DNA of 64,000 bases from Cladophialophora immunda (Eukaryota > Ascomycota > Eurotiomycetes > Chaetothyriales > Herpotrichiellaceae), in the NCBI RefSeq assembly GCF_000835495.1, contig NW_015622547.1, positions 2,790,001 to 2,854,000 on the forward strand, given 5' to 3'. Positions 1 to 9,891 of this stretch are shown one piece after another. The stretch's first letter is position 1. Each line of letters begins with the position of its first letter. Under the pieces are notes generated by a model. It saw only the letters and a list, made by a program, of their open reading frames with translations, did not search any database and was not told the origin of the DNA. Position numbers and translations under genes: made by a program.

Positions 1-3000
1 CTTGAAGCTGCTTCGCCTCGATCAGGCACCGAGAAGCAGCTGAGTCGTCCCCAAGGATTAGACACGTTTCGGCTTGATTGAGGGATACAAGTCCCCGTAT
101 CCAATTTGCATGGAAGTCCATGGTGATTTGCGACAGCTCCTGAAGACTATTTTGTGCCTTCTGCGTTTGACCTGCTCGAGCATGCAGCAGACTTAGCTGG
201 CTCAGCGCAACTGTCGTATGAATCAAGTGCCCCCATTTACGGGCAATCTTCAGTGTCTGCTCGTAGAATATAGCGGCATCTTGATATATGCCGCAATGGG
301 CATTCAGAAATGCCATGTGGCTGAACACTGAGCAGCATAACGACACCACGGGCTCAAGCACAACTGCACCCGGCCTCATTCGTATCGTCGGAGGGGAGGA
401 CAAGTCAAGATTTGAGAACTCAACGGAAAGACTGTGCAGTTCTTGATCGAACGACCCCTCTAGCTGCGCAGGAGTTTCGGAAGCCGAAACCTTTTCAACT
501 GAAGCCCAGATAGTTGCTGATATTTTGGCGGCCTGTCGTGCGAGAACGAGGGCATTCGCAAGCTGACTTGACTCATAAGCCAGTCGCGACGCCAAATGAG
601 CAGCTCTGCACCACGTGCTCTGTTCTCGCAATCTGGCCTTGGTCGACGCCTCGATTCCTGACCGTTCACGGGCCTGCCATGCAATCCGAGCACGTTCTAG
701 CCACTTAGTGCATTCACCAAGATCGTCCGCACACAGGTGGTGTTCCGAATAGGCGAGTGCAAATTCGGCTTCAAACAGTCGGTCATTCTCGCCTTCAATG
801 GCCTTTTCAATCATCGCAAAAGCCTTGCGGGCAGACTGAGGGTCCTTTAACAAGTCGTGGATTTGACCTTTCCGCAGGAGGATCCTTTTGTATGAGATCT
901 CTGGAACGTGAACTCCAAGTTCTACTAAATGTTGTAAAGCTTCCAGAGCCATTAGACCAACATCATACTTTCCAAGGAATGCCGCATGTTCGACCGAGAG
1001 CAGAAGTGGATTGACATATGCTCCCACGTCAAGACAGTTCACACGTATCTCTTCGTCGACCCTGCATGTCCGAACGATCTCGCACAGTTGTTTTACCCTT
1101 TGCGAGAATGTTCGGTTGGGTAGCAATCCAGTTAGAAATCCATATTGGAGGTCGAGGAGCGCACGAAGCTCTGGCTCATACCTCCGCAGGAAGACATTTT
1201 CCCTCGTCGTAAGGTCAGTCGCGAGTACTCTGTGAATGACAGAGAAGTCAGTGACAAAGGTCGCAGCTGGTACCCTCTTCTTCAAGGCCAACTGTAATAG
1301 CTGATTAATGAACCTCATGATATACACCTGATATACTGGCTGTTGCAGGAGTGACAATAGAGCTTTCACCATTGTTGCACATAGACTAAGTCGACGGCCA
1401 TTCACGTCTAGCTCAAAAATGGCAAGCAGCTGTTTCTCGAGCAGCACAGCGCGATGAAATGTTGGCAACGATGGATCATCGTAAAAGCTGTCGTCGTTCC
1501 CACTTCTCGAGGCATGGTCAAGAATGGTTTTGGTATATGTGTTTAAAATTCTTCCAAAGGCTCTGCTTCCCGAGTCCGAATTTGACCATGCACCATGAAA
1601 TGAATCAGAGAGGAGCGACGCTGCAACATGACTAAGGACGTCTTCCTTAATGCTGGTTTCGATGGCGCTTCGAAGAGCGGTCTCGGCCGTCTGAAAGTCT
1701 TGCGCCTCCAGGTAACAAGCTGCTAGCCTTTCATATTTGATCGCACCATGCGCTCCCTTTTGGTCGCTCAATGGTAAATCTGACAGGCCCAGGAGGGACA
1801 GGTCTAGGATCTTGGCCTGTTCCAAAGGAGGCTTGCCCTCTTTGACGGCTTCCGAGTATCGTGACCAAAACAACTGAGATATCCGTAATCTAAGCTGGTT
1901 CAACGACGTCTCCATTCGACACTGCGTGATTAAGCTAGCGCACTCGCCTCGAAGAATTTGGATCACTGCCGAGCAGCCTTCGAGGGCCTCCAATGCCGCC
2001 GCCGCCAGGTCTGAGTCTCGGGTGATAGCACATTGTTCGGTTGACAGGACAGCATCAACGGTCCTCAGAAGCGTGATTAGGAAGGCCTTGCTCTTCTCGA
2101 TGCTCGAATCATTGGAAGCTGACATTAGAACCGGGCGGATGTGGCGACGTAGGAAGTTGAAGGAACAATAGGTCAAGCGGATAAGATTCGTCCGAAAATC
2201 TAGGGAAGGCTCATTTCTTTCCGGAACAGGTCGTGCTTTGTCAAACAAGATTAGTTCGGCGGCTGCTTTGCGAAGCTGGGCCAGGTACAGTAGGAACCTG
2301 TCAAGCTCTACGGCAGACAGTTCTCCTGCCTCTGCAAGAGCACTTTCCACGCCGTTTAACGACTCCAATGTCTTTGGCGATCCACTTGAAGCTCTTAGGC
2401 GAGATACAGCGATTTGACACCGTAATACCAGATGCGAAACGCCGTTGATTTGCCGAAGCCGCTCTTCCACCAGAGCAATGAGCTGAGGATATTCGTCTGG
2501 ATCTTGGATGATGTGTAATAGAGTCTCCATCAAATCTGCGGGAACCAAAATTTCACATTCTGATGCCTTCATAAGCTTCTGGAATGATGCAAGTGCGTGG
2601 AACATGCATGTTGTCGACACTCTCAGGTCCTTGGAAGTCGCAAACAGTTGCTTGATTGCTCTGTGAAGCGGTCGCCATACTTCCGTAGCCGGTTCTGGTA
2701 AGTGGCCAGAGCGGCCCCAAGATTCGAACTTGATACGCAACGACAAGCAAAAGAGCTTGAAAAGATCCGGTGGTGATGGGCTCTCTGCTTTTGAGCTCGT
2801 CGAAAGGGCGTACAGCTTAGACAACACAAGGGAGATAGTGCGAAGCTGCGAACCAGACTGTTCCGATGTCAGGAAGTGTTTCCCCAGCCCTTTTGACGTG
2901 ACCCAGGCTGGACTCCCTATAGTCTCCTGCTGAAGTGATCTCAAGAGTTCCGAGTCGATGCATTTTGGTCCAACCAATAGAGCAAGGCGCAGGGCTTGGC

Positions 3001-3823
3001 TCTGCAGCGATGCTGTGAATCGGAATCTTTGGCTTTCGTCTGCTGCGTCTGGTCGCCCTAATAGCAACCTCGCGATACTTGTATGTGAAGCAGGTCGCCT
3101 TTTGACCTGACCCCCATAGTATCTTTCGTGGATGTCGCAGAGCTGACGGTGTGCTTGAGCTGTGAGATTCAAGGAGATGGTTCTGTCTAGCAAGATCAAC
3201 GCGGCATTCTCCAGACCAAGGCTATTGTCCGAGGCGGATATCACATCTTCGGAATCATATATCCTCAAAAACTGCAATGCAGAGTAGGAAATATCTGCCA
3301 CTAAGCTCCAATCTGTCGGGAGAGTGCCGAGGGTGTTCTTCTTGGAGTTGATGGCAGGTTTCTTTCGGTCTCTGTTCGGTGACCTCGCTTGGAGTGGTTC
3401 GTCAATGGAGTCGCAGGACAGCGTGGTGCTTGTTGCTGGAGCTCCTCTTAGAGCTTTGGCAGCCTCTCCAAGACACTTCAACGTGGAGTTGAATGTTTCG
3501 GTGGCTATCTTTTGTCGCTCAGCCTTCGACAGACGCGGCAGCTGCTCGTCGTTGCTTTCATGGATTTGGATTGCTGCGCCTGGCTTTTGCCTGTTCTTGA
3601 TCGCAGGTCTAATTGGTGCTCGACTTATGCTACTAGAGCCTTTTGATTGCGCTGCCTTTTTTGTTGAAGCACGAACGGTTTTGGATTCACACTTGTCGTA
3701 GGCACCAAGGCCGAGAACAGCTCGCAAAAATCTCAAGGTTCGCGTTGTGGGAGCCGTTAGGTTGAGGTGGGCGCGAGCCACATCAACTGGCGCCGAAGCA
3801 ACAGCATCCTGAAGAACTGTCAT
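1..3823 (-). CDS. ESP1: Separase (separin), N-terminal part, truncated by window edge
   Basis: Reading the minus strand from the ATG at 3823 gives one open frame of 1274 codons to the window edge, with no stop and no need for an intron. Separase is the caspase-like protease that cleaves the cohesin kleisin at anaphase; it is called Esp1, Cut1 or BimB in fungi. What is visible is the long helical, TPR-like N-terminal arm: a basic Ser/Lys-rich stretch (about residues 50-85), then repeated Leu/Ala helices. Segments such as ISQLFWSRYSEAVKEG and LAYSEHHLCADDLGECTKWL resemble fungal separins. The catalytic His/Cys domain would lie beyond the left edge, so the protease activity cannot be checked here. 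The gene is divergent from the mitochondrial protein gene at 4128. Identity rests on recalled family similarity of the N-terminal arm; reading frame is very secure, name fairly secure. Confidence 0.82.
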   Translation of the reverse strand, partial: MTVLQDAVASAPVDVARAHLNLTAPTTRTLRFLRAVLGLGAYDKCESKTVRASTKKAAQSKGSSSISRAPIRPAIKNRQKPGAAIQIHESNDEQLPRLSKAERQKIATETFNSTLKCLGEAAKALRGAPATSTTLSCDSIDEPLQARSPNRDRKKPAINSKKNTLGTLPTDWSLVADISYSALQFLRIYDSEDVISASDNSLGLENAALILLDRTISLNLTAQAHRQLCDIHERYYGGQVKRRPASHTSIARLLLGRPDAADESQRFRFTASLQSQALRLALLVGPKCIDSELLRSLQQETIGSPAWVTSKGLGKHFLTSEQSGSQLRTISLVLSKLYALSTSSKAESPSPPDLFKLFCLSLRIKFESWGRSGHLPEPATEVWRPLHRAIKQLFATSKDLRVSTTCMFHALASFQKLMKASECEILVPADLMETLLHIIQDPDEYPQLIALVEERLRQINGVSHLVLRCQIAVSRLRASSGSPKTLESLNGVESALAEAGELSAVELDRFLLYLAQLRKAAAELILFDKARPVPERNEPSLDFRTNLIRLTYCSFNFLRRHIRPVLMSASNDSSIEKSKAFLITLLRTVDAVLSTEQCAITRDSDLAAAALEALEGCSAVIQILRGECASLITQCRMETSLNQLRLRISQLFWSRYSEAVKEGKPPLEQAKILDLSLLGLSDLPLSDQKGAHGAIKYERLAACYLEAQDFQTAETALRSAIETSIKEDVLSHVAASLLSDSFHGAWSNSDSGSRAFGRILNTYTKTILDHASRSGNDDSFYDDPSLPTFHRAVLLEKQLLAIFELDVNGRRLSLCATMVKALLSLLQQPVYQVYIMRFINQLLQLALKKRVPAATFVTDFSVIHRVLATDLTTRENVFLRRYEPELRALLDLQYGFLTGLLPNRTFSQRVKQLCEIVRTCRVDEEIRVNCLDVGAYVNPLLLSVEHAAFLGKYDVGLMALEALQHLVELGVHVPEISYKRILLRKGQIHDLLKDPQSARKAFAMIEKAIEGENDRLFEAEFALAYSEHHLCADDLGECTKWLERARIAWQARERSGIEASTKARLREQSTWCRAAHLASRLAYESSQLANALVLARQAAKISATIWASVEKVSASETPAQLEGSFDQELHSLSVEFSNLDLSSPPTIRMRPGAVVLEPVVSLCCSVFSHMAFLNAHCGIYQDAAIFYEQTLKIARKWGHLIHTTVALSQLSLLHARAGQTQKAQNSLQELSQITMDFHANWIRGLVSLNQAETCLILGDDSAASRCLIEAKQLQ

Positions 3824-4127
3824 TGTAAGAGTATTATGATCGTTAAGTGCATAGAGCACTACTTTGCCGGTCCGGCCATTATCTGAAATTGATTAAGTTC
3901 AATGTCTGCCATCGATGAGTTGAAGGCGCGTAATGGCGATACTCCGTATTTGGCCATGAAATAAACATGGAACTCGCCACTTAGGCCCGGCGTTAAGGCC
4001 TCGGAGCTACCGACTTGGCGCAGCTGGATTCTGCGAGCACATGAAAGTTCAGCAATTGGTAGAGAATCAGAACCGGACTGCAGACAACATCCCGCATACC
4101 ATGCACACCGCTGGTCCTTGAATATAA
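3824..4127. promoter_or_regulatory. Divergent promoter, separase / DUF5321 gene
   Basis: This 304-base gap separates two divergent start codons and must hold both core promoters. I see no clear TATA box or repeated operator. The open frame seen on the minus strand here (3859-4140) overlaps the start of the plus-strand gene and looks like chance. Confidence 0.5.
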
Positions 4128-4778
4128 ATGAGCTGCACAAAGCCCCTACTATTCTGCAGCGTGGCTCAGACTCGTCTGCTCAGAACAAATCTCCTGAGTC
4201 CAGCTCAGTCCCGGCTACACTGGCTGCGCCGATCTCGCCATACGTCCTCCCAAGAGCGCCATCTTCCTCGCATAGCGCAAACTTCCATATGGGACTCGAT
4301 CATTCCCAGAGCATTTCGGGGCAGACCCAAGCCCCGCGAACAGTCTATGCAGAATAAACCCACAAATCCAGCGACATACTTCATTTGGATCTACATTCTG
4401 ATCGGCTCCCAAGCCATTCGAATCATGGGTGTGAAGAACGAATTCACGACTTTTTCTCGCCGAGCGGATCACAAGATAGAAAAGCTTAGGGAGGTCGTCA
4501 CAAGGCTGCAGAATGGCGAAGAAGTGGACGTAGAGAAGATCCTGGGCACCGGAGATGAAAAACAAGAGCGTGAATGGGAAGAAGTGTTGGAAGAACTTCA
4601 AAGGGAGGACAGAGTTTGGCAGAGCAACAAGAAGAAAAGTCGAGAAGTGAAGGAACGCCTGGCCAAAGAAGAACAAGATGCCAATCCCGTCAACGATGTT
4701 CAGGACAAAGCTCTGGCTGCTGACCCGTTCCCTTCATCGTCTACCGTTGCCGTGCCACGAAGTCCTGGATTTTACTGA
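4128..4778 (+). CDS. Mitochondrial inner-membrane protein, DUF5321-like
   Basis: Single-exon gene of 216 codons starting at an ATG. The first 65 residues are rich in Arg, Ser and Leu and almost free of acidic residues, which is typical of a mitochondrial targeting peptide. One membrane segment follows at about residues 82-99 (PATYFIWIYILIGSQAIRIM). After it comes a strongly charged helical region with the core EKLREVVTRLQNGEEVDVEKILGTGDE split over residues 117-140, then an EWEEVLEELQREDRVW helix. This order matches the fungal family I know as DUF5321, whose biochemical role is not established to my knowledge. The C-terminal 40 residues are low complexity. It shares a promoter region with separase. 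Gene is secure; family name is from memory. Confidence 0.75.
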   Translation: MSCTKPLLFCSVAQTRLLRTNLLSPAQSRLHWLRRSRHTSSQERHLPRIAQTSIWDSIIPRAFRGRPKPREQSMQNKPTNPATYFIWIYILIGSQAIRIMGVKNEFTTFSRRADHKIEKLREVVTRLQNGEEVDVEKILGTGDEKQEREWEEVLEELQREDRVWQSNKKKSREVKERLAKEEQDANPVNDVQDKALAADPFPSSSTVAVPRSPGFY

Positions 4779-4967
4779 AAGTCTCGGACGCGTGTGCACA
4801 GCCGATGTAAGCGAGAACGAATCGAGAATATCCCAGCGGAAGGGGTATATCAAGCTGAGATTGGTCCGCGGAACACACGCCGATTAGACCTGCACACGGC
4901 CAAAGGTCACCTTGCAGTACCCTTTGCTTTGCGCCTCTTATGAGCGCACCGAAGCTTGATTCTCAGC

Positions 4968-5945
4968 TCACAGCCTCTTCACCACAAAGCCGAGTCGAGG
5001 GAAGTGCATGCGAAGACCATTCTGCAGCTCGATGACTATCTCTCGCCTTCTGAGGCCCACTAGTGAGCCCTCCTGTGGTCTGCTCCAGGTTTGGCACTGT
5101 GTGCTAATGTCGACCGGTGGATTTTTGCGCCATTGATAGGGTAACTTACTCGTCAGTGGTACCGACTGAGACATGCATTCCTGCTTGCAGACTGGTGGGG
5201 TCCACAGAATCAATGCCGATATCGTTCGCCGCATAGCCCCTGCTCAAGGACTTTTGCTTCGGGTGCTCTGCACTGATCTTCTCGGCGCCATTCTCAGCGG
5301 CGTGGAGTGGAAGTCCATTGATCCAAGCGTGGACTTTCGGAAAATCCTTGGCCGAAAAGCCTGGTTCGCTCTATACGTCCATTGTCTGCAACACCATTTC
5401 AATCATCCAACTTGCATGGATATCGGCAATGGAGCATCCGTCCCCTCCGATTCATGGCCCGTTCGCCAGAAAGTCGTTCTCGATATCGTCCAACATTTGG
5501 TGGAACTCAGCCAGCGCACTGAGCCGTAGTTCCTCATAGTCTGGGCGGTTGAAGACAGAGAATAATTCTTTGTCTTTAAGAAATTCCGCGCTCATCTCTT
5601 CACGGGCACAAGTGGGAGAGAGACCCAAAGCTTACGATACCCGAAAGCTCCGTACGCATGATCAGCCGGACTTTGGGCAAGAGCTGCCGCTTTTGTTGGG
5701 AAGACGGTCTGCACAGCTTCTACGAAGACGCGATTGTCGGCATAGAAATCGCGGCCTATGGCATTGACGGGGATGCGTCTGTACGTGATGTCTAGGTCAG
5801 TAAGGATAGGACACGGCCTCACAAAGGGCCGTTCGCAAACCTGGAGCGGGATGCGAGACGATGACAAAAGATGTCGGATTTTTCGCGCGTTCGGCGCGAA
5901 TTGGTAGTCATAGAGGACTACGGGACGTTCTGAAATGCCGTTCAT
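4968..5945 (-). pseudogene. Glutathione S-transferase-like pseudogene
   Basis: From ATG 5945 the frame encodes a GST-type thioredoxin-fold N terminus (start MNGISERPVVLYDYQFAPN, then a RIPVNAIGRDFYADN stretch) and the linker YGAFGYRKLWVSLPLVPV. It then hits a stop at 5592-5594. One base away, the minus-strand frame resumes the family sequence (KDKELFSVFNRPDYEEL, then LAEFHQMLDDIENDFL), so this is a one-base frameshift. Two further in-frame stops follow: TGA at 5452-5454, where the family usually has Trp in a GPW motif, and TAG at 5371-5373. Downstream the frame is still good (FPKVHAWINGL) and a normal intron survives, with a GTAAGT donor at 5149 and TTAG acceptor at 5104. The last exon, 5103-4968, ends in a VVKRL tail. 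Three lesions in an otherwise well preserved gene indicate recent inactivation. Sequencing error could explain one lesion but hardly all three. Confidence 0.8.
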
Positions 5946-7316
5946 CTTGGACAGCTGGGGCAAGAGGGTTGCTATACTTGCATCTCTTGAACGAATGGAT
6001 CCTGCTGTCAAGGTCAGAGTCATCATTATGCCTCTCGTTGCAGCCTGCTTGATATTTCTCCTTTCCGCAGTACGTCTCCTTTGAGGGGAGAGATCAGTCA
6101 GAAGATCTGGGCGGGGAAAGGGTCTATTCACAGCCCTCGGATACGCTGTTGTCAATATGAGCCTCTTCTATCGAGGTTGCAACTCTCCTATTAGCTGAGG
6201 CGCTGTATTTGGGAGATAAGTTGTGTCGTTGACTGTCATGTTCATGTAGCTCGGGAAGACGTCGCCAACTTGGATGGAGTTGGTGCTCCTTGGAACAGGA
6301 ACCCTGCTGCCAGCTATGCTCCTCTCGGCAGCGTATCCCGTGCATGCCATGTTCCTGTAGATTACTCGGACATGTAGCAGGTGTATCAGGACATTGGCCC
6401 TTGTTTTCTGGTTGTCCAGCAGTGTCTTTAAGCTCTCTGTCGTTCTTGATATGGAATGTCTAAAGAGAAGGAGGGTCAACCCGGTGTCTCTCCTGCCACG
6501 ACTGGTGAGATGGATTGGCGACGGCACTGCGGATCCAAGTCAATTTGTTCCCGCTCTTCGGTACGTCTTGAAAAACAGTAGGCTCTCAGGTGGAATGTTG
6601 CTGGATAATCAGCCAGATGTCCTGTCGTCGAGCGTTGCTCTCTGTTTCACGAGTGAAGGACGCTGAAATGCAGGTAAACCCACCTGGAACTGCATAATGC
6701 GCGTCACCGCAAGAACAGATGCTCTGTAGTTCGCCCCGTGCCTCGCTAGAGAACCAATCATGGCAGTAGAGTGAAATGCAATCGAAAGCGAGGGAATGTT
6801 TGCCCGCCCTTTGGCAGTTAAAGCGGCACAGTGGAGAGCGATCTCGACCCGCCAAGGCTGCGTGTGCCAGTGTGCCAGTGCCTCCAACTTGCCTCCGCTT
6901 TTTATATTTTTCAGACTTGCCCTTAGAACAGGCGATTTCTGCACCAAGCAACAGCAATTGACCTTCGGATTCATCCACCACAGATCGCACAATCGCCCAT
7001 CACATACCCCAGCCTTTCATAATTTCATTTTCCACCATCCTCTTTCTATTGCGCGTCTCTTGTGCTTCAATCTCTTGTCGCTTTCTTCCCTTGGAGGAAA
7101 CCCTTGTCTGTTTGCCTGCGTGCTAGATTATCGACTAAGTGTCTGCAATATCTATCACGCTCGGTTGACCGCGCCGCTGGTTCAATCATCTTGTTTCCCA
7201 TCCGCGACCAAACTCATAGTCTCCTATCCAGTTATTTCACCCAGCGACGCGACTTGCCCTCGGTCTAAACCACGACGCTGAACCGCATCAGGCTGCTCTC
7301 ACATTCATATCTCACC
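5946..7316. other. Gene-free stretch, upstream of pseudogene and NTF2-RRM gene
   Basis: About 1.37 kb without a recognisable gene. It contains the dead promoter of the GST pseudogene and, on the right, a pyrimidine-rich tract (about 7010-7110) of the kind found in fungal core promoters, probably the promoter and 5' UTR of the gene at 7317. Minus-strand frames at 6168-6527 and 6586-6992 do not resemble a protein family I know. Confidence 0.5.
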
Positions 7317-9030
7317 ATGGCGACCGAGACCGCTCCCGTTAATGGCCTGTACGGGGCAAACCAGTACGGCCAGCCTGCTGAACTTGCCGCCTCTACCCCC
7401 TCTGCGCCGACTCATGCTGCCTCCGCTTCTCAGAGTACTACTACCTCTGCCACTCAGCAGAAGGCCGATCCTCAAGAGATTGGCTGGTACTTTGTGGAAC
7501 AATATTATACAACTCTCTCTAAGAGCCCAGAAAAAATCCACCTCTTCTACTCCAAGAAGTCACAACTGGTCACAGGTGTCGAGGCTGAGAAAGTTGTTCC
7601 TGCGGTTGGGACAAAGGTACGTTGTCGGATATCCCTGTAGAGGTTTTCAACTTGGCTGACCAGGAGGCAACATAGGCCATCAGCGAGAAAATTAAAGCCC
7701 TCGATCTCCAAGACTGCAAAGTGCGCGTCCTCAATGTCGACTCCCAGGCCTCGTTCAACAATATTGTTGTTCAGGTTATCGGCGAAATGTCCAATAAATC
7801 AGAACCGCATCACAAGTTTGTCCAGACTTTCGTCCTCGCCGAACAACCCAATGGCTATTTCGTCCTCAACGACATCTTCCGCTACCTCAGTGATGATGAG
7901 GATGAGATCGTTGAAGATGAACAACCTCAGGCAGAAGTCCCTGCAGAAGAGCCGCCCACCCCTGCTGCAGGTGTGACTGATGCTCCATCTCATACTGAAG
8001 ATGTCGTCGCTACCGAGGACGCTGTTGAGAAGGTCGACGAGAAACTAGAGGAAGAAAAGATAGAAGAGACTCTGGCAGCAGAAGAACCAGCTGAGGTCAA
8101 TGGCGATGCTATTGCCGCTCCTGCTGAACAAGCGCCGGAGGTTACAGAGCTCTCAGGTACCACAGAGGAGGAGGTTGTCCAGGAATCCACCGATACTGCC
8201 GCAACTGAGCAGCCTGCCGAACCTGAAGCCGTTACTGCTGAGCCAGTCCCAGAAGCAGCTGCACCAGCCCCAACTCCAGCTGAAGTCCCCCCAGCGAAGA
8301 AGACTTGGGCCAGCATGTTGGGAGGTGGTGTCCAAAAGCCAGCTGTTCCTGCCCTTCCTCTTACCCCTCCACCACAGCCGAAAGCTCCGCGGCTGTCACA
8401 ACCTGCACAAGCTCCTAAGGCTCCCGTAGAACCTGTGCCAACAACTGCGAACACAACTTCCAGCACCCCGACCTCGCAAAGCAACGGCTGGCAGACTGCA
8501 GATCACAGTAAGAAGAGCAACCGGCCTCCGAACAGAGCGGTCTCAGAAGGGATAACGATGGCGTACATTAAGAACGTGAACGACAAGGTTGATGCCAGAA
8601 TCCTTAGAGAGGTTCTCGAGAGGTACGGCGAGCTCAAATATTTCGACGTGTCACGACCTAGGGTAAGTCCCATGCTTCATTGATTGATTTTCTTGTTTGC
8701 TGATGAAAATAGAACTGTGCCTTCGTCGAATTTGTTGACCCTGCCGGCTACGCTGCTGCCGTTGCTGCCAACCCCCACACCGTCGGTAGCGAACAGATCT
8801 ACGTCGAAGAACGTCGACCCCGTCCCAACGCCTACGGCGGTAGCAATGCCAACTTCAATCGTGGTGGCGGTACCGCAAACCGTGGCCGTGGTGGCATGCA
8901 GGGTAGCCGATCCGGCAGTCAGACCAACTTCCCTAAAGACGCCGGACGTGGTGGTGGATTTCAACGAGGTGCAAAGGCTGGCACTGGTACCGTCACTCCC
9001 AAGGGACGTGGCCAAGGCCAGGCTGCGTGA
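7317..9030 (+). CDS. NTF2 and RRM domain protein, G3BP/Nxt3-like
   Basis: Three exons: 7317-7616, 7676-8662 and 8713-9030, with GTACGT and GTAAGT donors and TAG acceptors, giving 534 residues. Residues about 53-168 form an NTF2-like domain (EIGWYFVEQYYTTLSKSPE; FVQTFVLAEQPNGYFVLNDI). A long acidic, Ala/Pro/Glu-rich disordered stretch follows (about 170-330). An RRM sits at about 397-465 with RNP2-like YIKNVND and RNP1-like NCAFVEFVD split by intron 2. The tail is RGG/Gly-rich. This order (NTF2, acidic linker, RRM, RGG) is that of G3BP, called Nxt3 in fission yeast, an RNA-binding protein of stress granules and a cofactor of a ubiquitin protease. Role here is inferred from architecture. The start is the first ATG after a CT-rich leader. 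Confidence 0.93.
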
Positions 9031-9891
9031 AGTCGCCTCAGGTGCGGGATGCTGAAACACAGCATCAGTCTCTGAAAGAATCTTTCGTCACTTGCTTCTT
9101 GCATTCCCATGGTTCAAGCGGAGCGATAAAAAAGTGATGGGGTTGTTTTTCGACGATTTTCCTGGCACCGGCGTACTTGGAAAAAGTACTTTCCATTACA
9201 TTACACATATTTTCACGATCCAGCAGTGTTATTCGCATAGCCAGCTTCAGAATTGTTCAGGACGAAACAGAAAGTGGGATTCCCATCACCTTTCACAACT
9301 CCAGCGAGCGAGGCAAGCAAAAACTTGGGATCGAGTTTGCTAGGGTCATGGTCCAGGGCAAGCGCGTCTTTTCGAGCGAGGTCATGTATTTGTCTGTGTA
9401 CGAAAGGGAAACGCGTTATCCGAGACCTCGGGTTCCCTAAAGATAGGATGGCGCTGGTGTGGGCATGGAATTGTACAGTAGTCCCTCATTGTGAATGAGA
9501 CGTATCCAACCTAATGGTGATTACCGGTAAAAAGTTGCAAAACTTCGTAACGGTCGGGAATGGGGTCAATGCTGATGAACCACCAGGCATTATTATGTCT
9601 TTCGCTGCTCGAAGTGGGAGGAACAGGCACAATCAGCTGAGGCAGCCAAAGCAGCGATAAGAGAAACCCGCCCCGCGTGGTGTGTCCAAGTCCTGCGCCG
9701 TGGGGTAAATCTAGGATAGGCTGAGGAGTAACTTCAGGCCGCGACATCGGTGACCTGTTTGACTTGTACCTTGCTTCGCTGTCAGCTGTCAGTCCTGTCC
9801 CTTATCCTAAGAAACATCAACTTCCTTGCAACTCTCTTCCTTACCGACTGTGCCCTCGCCTGCTCTTTTAAATCCTCTTGATGACTGCACC
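9031..9891. other. Intergenic, 3' UTR and promoter
   Basis: About 860 bases between two genes on the same strand. It should hold the 3' UTR of the NTF2-RRM gene and the promoter of the septin-like gene. No recognisable coding frame or repeat. Confidence 0.5.

Noticed and set aside
2700..2730. GATTCGAAC resembling a tRNA B box in reverse
   Set aside because: It lies inside the separase coding frame and no cloverleaf can be drawn around it.
8677..9060. Minus-strand open frame opposite the RRM exon
   Set aside because: It is a shadow of the RGG/RRM coding exon of the NTF2-RRM gene.
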